Origin: Candidatus Wolframiiraptor sp.
GTDB taxonomy: Archaea; Thermoproteota; Nitrososphaeria_A; Caldarchaeales; Wolframiiraptoraceae
Assembly: GCA_003660635.1 (NCBI GenBank)
Contig: QMUP01000069.1
Location: forward strand, 1 to 5,634
Length of the DNA: 5,634 bases
Direction of reading: 5' to 3'
A program made the position numbers and the translations under genes. Numbering within the stretch: the stretch's first letter is position 1; each line of letters starts with the position of its first letter. Shown piece after piece: positions 4,821 through 5,634 of the stretch. Below the pieces are notes generated by a model. The model had not been told where the DNA came from, ran no database searches, and was given only the letters and a program-made list of their open reading frames with translations.

Positions 4821-5634
4821 GTGGAGAAGACCGAGGAAGGGGGCGAGGGAAGAGTCGTCGTGGAGTATATGGTCGGCGACGCCGTGATCAGGCTTAGGCA
4901 GATTAAGGATGGCTTACTCTATGAAGTTGAAGAACCAGAACCGGATGAACGCGTGAAGAAGGCGCTCGATGAGGCGTTCAAGGAGTACGTGAAGAAGGGT
5001 GTTGACGTTGAGAAGTTGATCGAGAAGTTTTCCAAGAAGTTATCCGATGAAGAGGGATATGCGTTTAGATATTATCTGACTAGGGAGTTGAAAGGTTTCT
5101 CGAAACTCCACGTCTTCATGCTCGACGAGAACATAGAAGACTTCACGATCACCATGCCCGGACCCGTCAGGCTCATCCACAGACTCGCGCCGCATTATGA
5201 GTGGATAAACAGCAACGTGGTAATAGAATCAGACGAGGAACTCGATAGGCTGGTTAGATTAGTCATCGAGCGATCTGGCGGGTCGATTACTCCCGCTAAT
5301 CCCGTCGTCGAGATCCTAACACCGAACTTCGATAGAGTTGCCGGCGTATTGAGGGGAGAGGTCTCACTCCACTCAAGCCTCACGGTGAGGAAGTTCCCGA
5401 GGAAACCCTACACTCTCCCGAGGCTCATAAGGATGGGCACCCTGAGCTCCGAGATCGCCGCATTCCTTTGGCTCGCGGCGGAGCTGAAATCTAATCTGAT
5501 AATCGCGGGGCTAACGGGGAGCGGTAAGACGAGCCTATTGAACGCGATACTCCTCCAGCTCCCAAAGAACTTCAAGATAGTGACGATCGAGGAGCATCCC
5601 GAGATAAACTTGAGGGATCATCCGGGCTGGATGC
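4821..5634 (+). CDS. Type II/IV secretion (VirB11/GspE superfamily) pilus-assembly ATPase, N-terminal 271 residues
   Basis: The frame is open from GTG 4821 to the right edge, so the C-terminal half is missing. The upstream in-frame stop is at 4770-4772. Residues 1-60 are charged and variable. From about 60 to 225 lies the N-terminal domain with GYAFRYYLTRELKGF, ENIEDFTITMPGPVRLIH and the NPVVEILTPNFDRVAGVL and VRKFPRKPYTLPRLIRMG segments typical of archaeal pilus/archaellum ATPases and TadA-like proteins. The ATPase core begins with ELKSNLIIAGLTGSGKTS; Walker A is G230-T237. The following 'Asp box' reads VTIEEHPEINL (254-264), with Glu at 258 where most relatives have Asp. A histidine-tryptophan H..W motif (HPGW) follows. 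Walker B and the His box lie beyond the edge. The protein should hexamerise at the inner face of the membrane and power pilin insertion or export. Its closest subgroup (pilus, archaellum ArlI, or secretion) cannot be fixed from half a protein. The upstream pilin-like gene supports a pilus role. Confidence 0.9.
   Translation, partial: MEKTEEGGEGRVVVEYMVGDAVIRLRQIKDGLLYEVEEPEPDERVKKALDEAFKEYVKKGVDVEKLIEKFSKKLSDEEGYAFRYYLTRELKGFSKLHVFMLDENIEDFTITMPGPVRLIHRLAPHYEWINSNVVIESDEELDRLVRLVIERSGGSITPANPVVEILTPNFDRVAGVLRGEVSLHSSLTVRKFPRKPYTLPRLIRMGTLSSEIAAFLWLAAELKSNLIIAGLTGSGKTSLLNAILLQLPKNFKIVTIEEHPEINLRDHPGWM

Noticed and set aside
5195..5383. 62-codon minus-strand frame inside the ATPase gene
   Set aside because: It is a Ser/Thr-rich antisense shadow of a continuous secretion ATPase frame.

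Overview
The window looks archaeal. The evidence is TATA-type promoters (T/A-rich boxes about 35-55 bases before start codons) in place of bacterial -35/-10 pairs, GGTGA/GGAGG ribosome sites, frequent TTG and GTG starts, arginine mostly as AGG/AGA, class III (archaeal prepilin) signal peptides, a KaiC-like ATPase and a HEPN/MNT pair. A thermophilic member of the Thermoproteota/TACK group is my best guess from gene content and codon style. No rRNA or marker gene is present to confirm it.

Layout. (1) 2-640, +: the C-terminal part of a gene entering from the left edge, probably a radical SAM protein. (2) 645-2404, -: a two-gene operon facing it across only 4 bases, a small helical protein (NitrOD5-like, tentative) followed by a two-domain KaiC-like ATPase whose second domain has lost its P-loop. 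(3) 2438-2650: a 213-base spacer with a GC-rich, hairpin-forming block that may be a relic of a TnpB-type element, then a clear TATA box. (4) 2651-3533, +: two tandem, closely related archaeal type IV pilins. (5) 3571-4276, -: a HEPN/MNT toxin-antitoxin-like pair with overlapping genes. (6) 4353-5634, +: a third pilin-like membrane-anchored protein and the N-terminal half of a VirB11/GspE-type secretion ATPase that runs off the right edge. No RNA gene, CRISPR array or intact mobile element was seen.

Reading. The core theme is an archaeal type IV pilus (or pilus-like secretion) locus: pilins at 2651-3533 and 4353-4721 plus an assembly ATPase from 4821. The platform protein (PilC/ArlJ/TadC type) would be expected just past the right edge. 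The KaiC-like operon lies back to back with the pilin operon and may regulate it, since KaiC-like ATPases in archaea are proposed signalling hubs and ArlH, a relative, is part of the archaellum motor. The HEPN/MNT module sits inside the pilus locus, and one palindromic TATA box lies almost midway between its first gene and the third pilin gene. The two divergent units may therefore share one promoter core.

A further oddity is that synonymous codon choice switches in blocks within single genes: stretches of nearly all C-ending codons alternate with stretches of nearly all T-ending codons.
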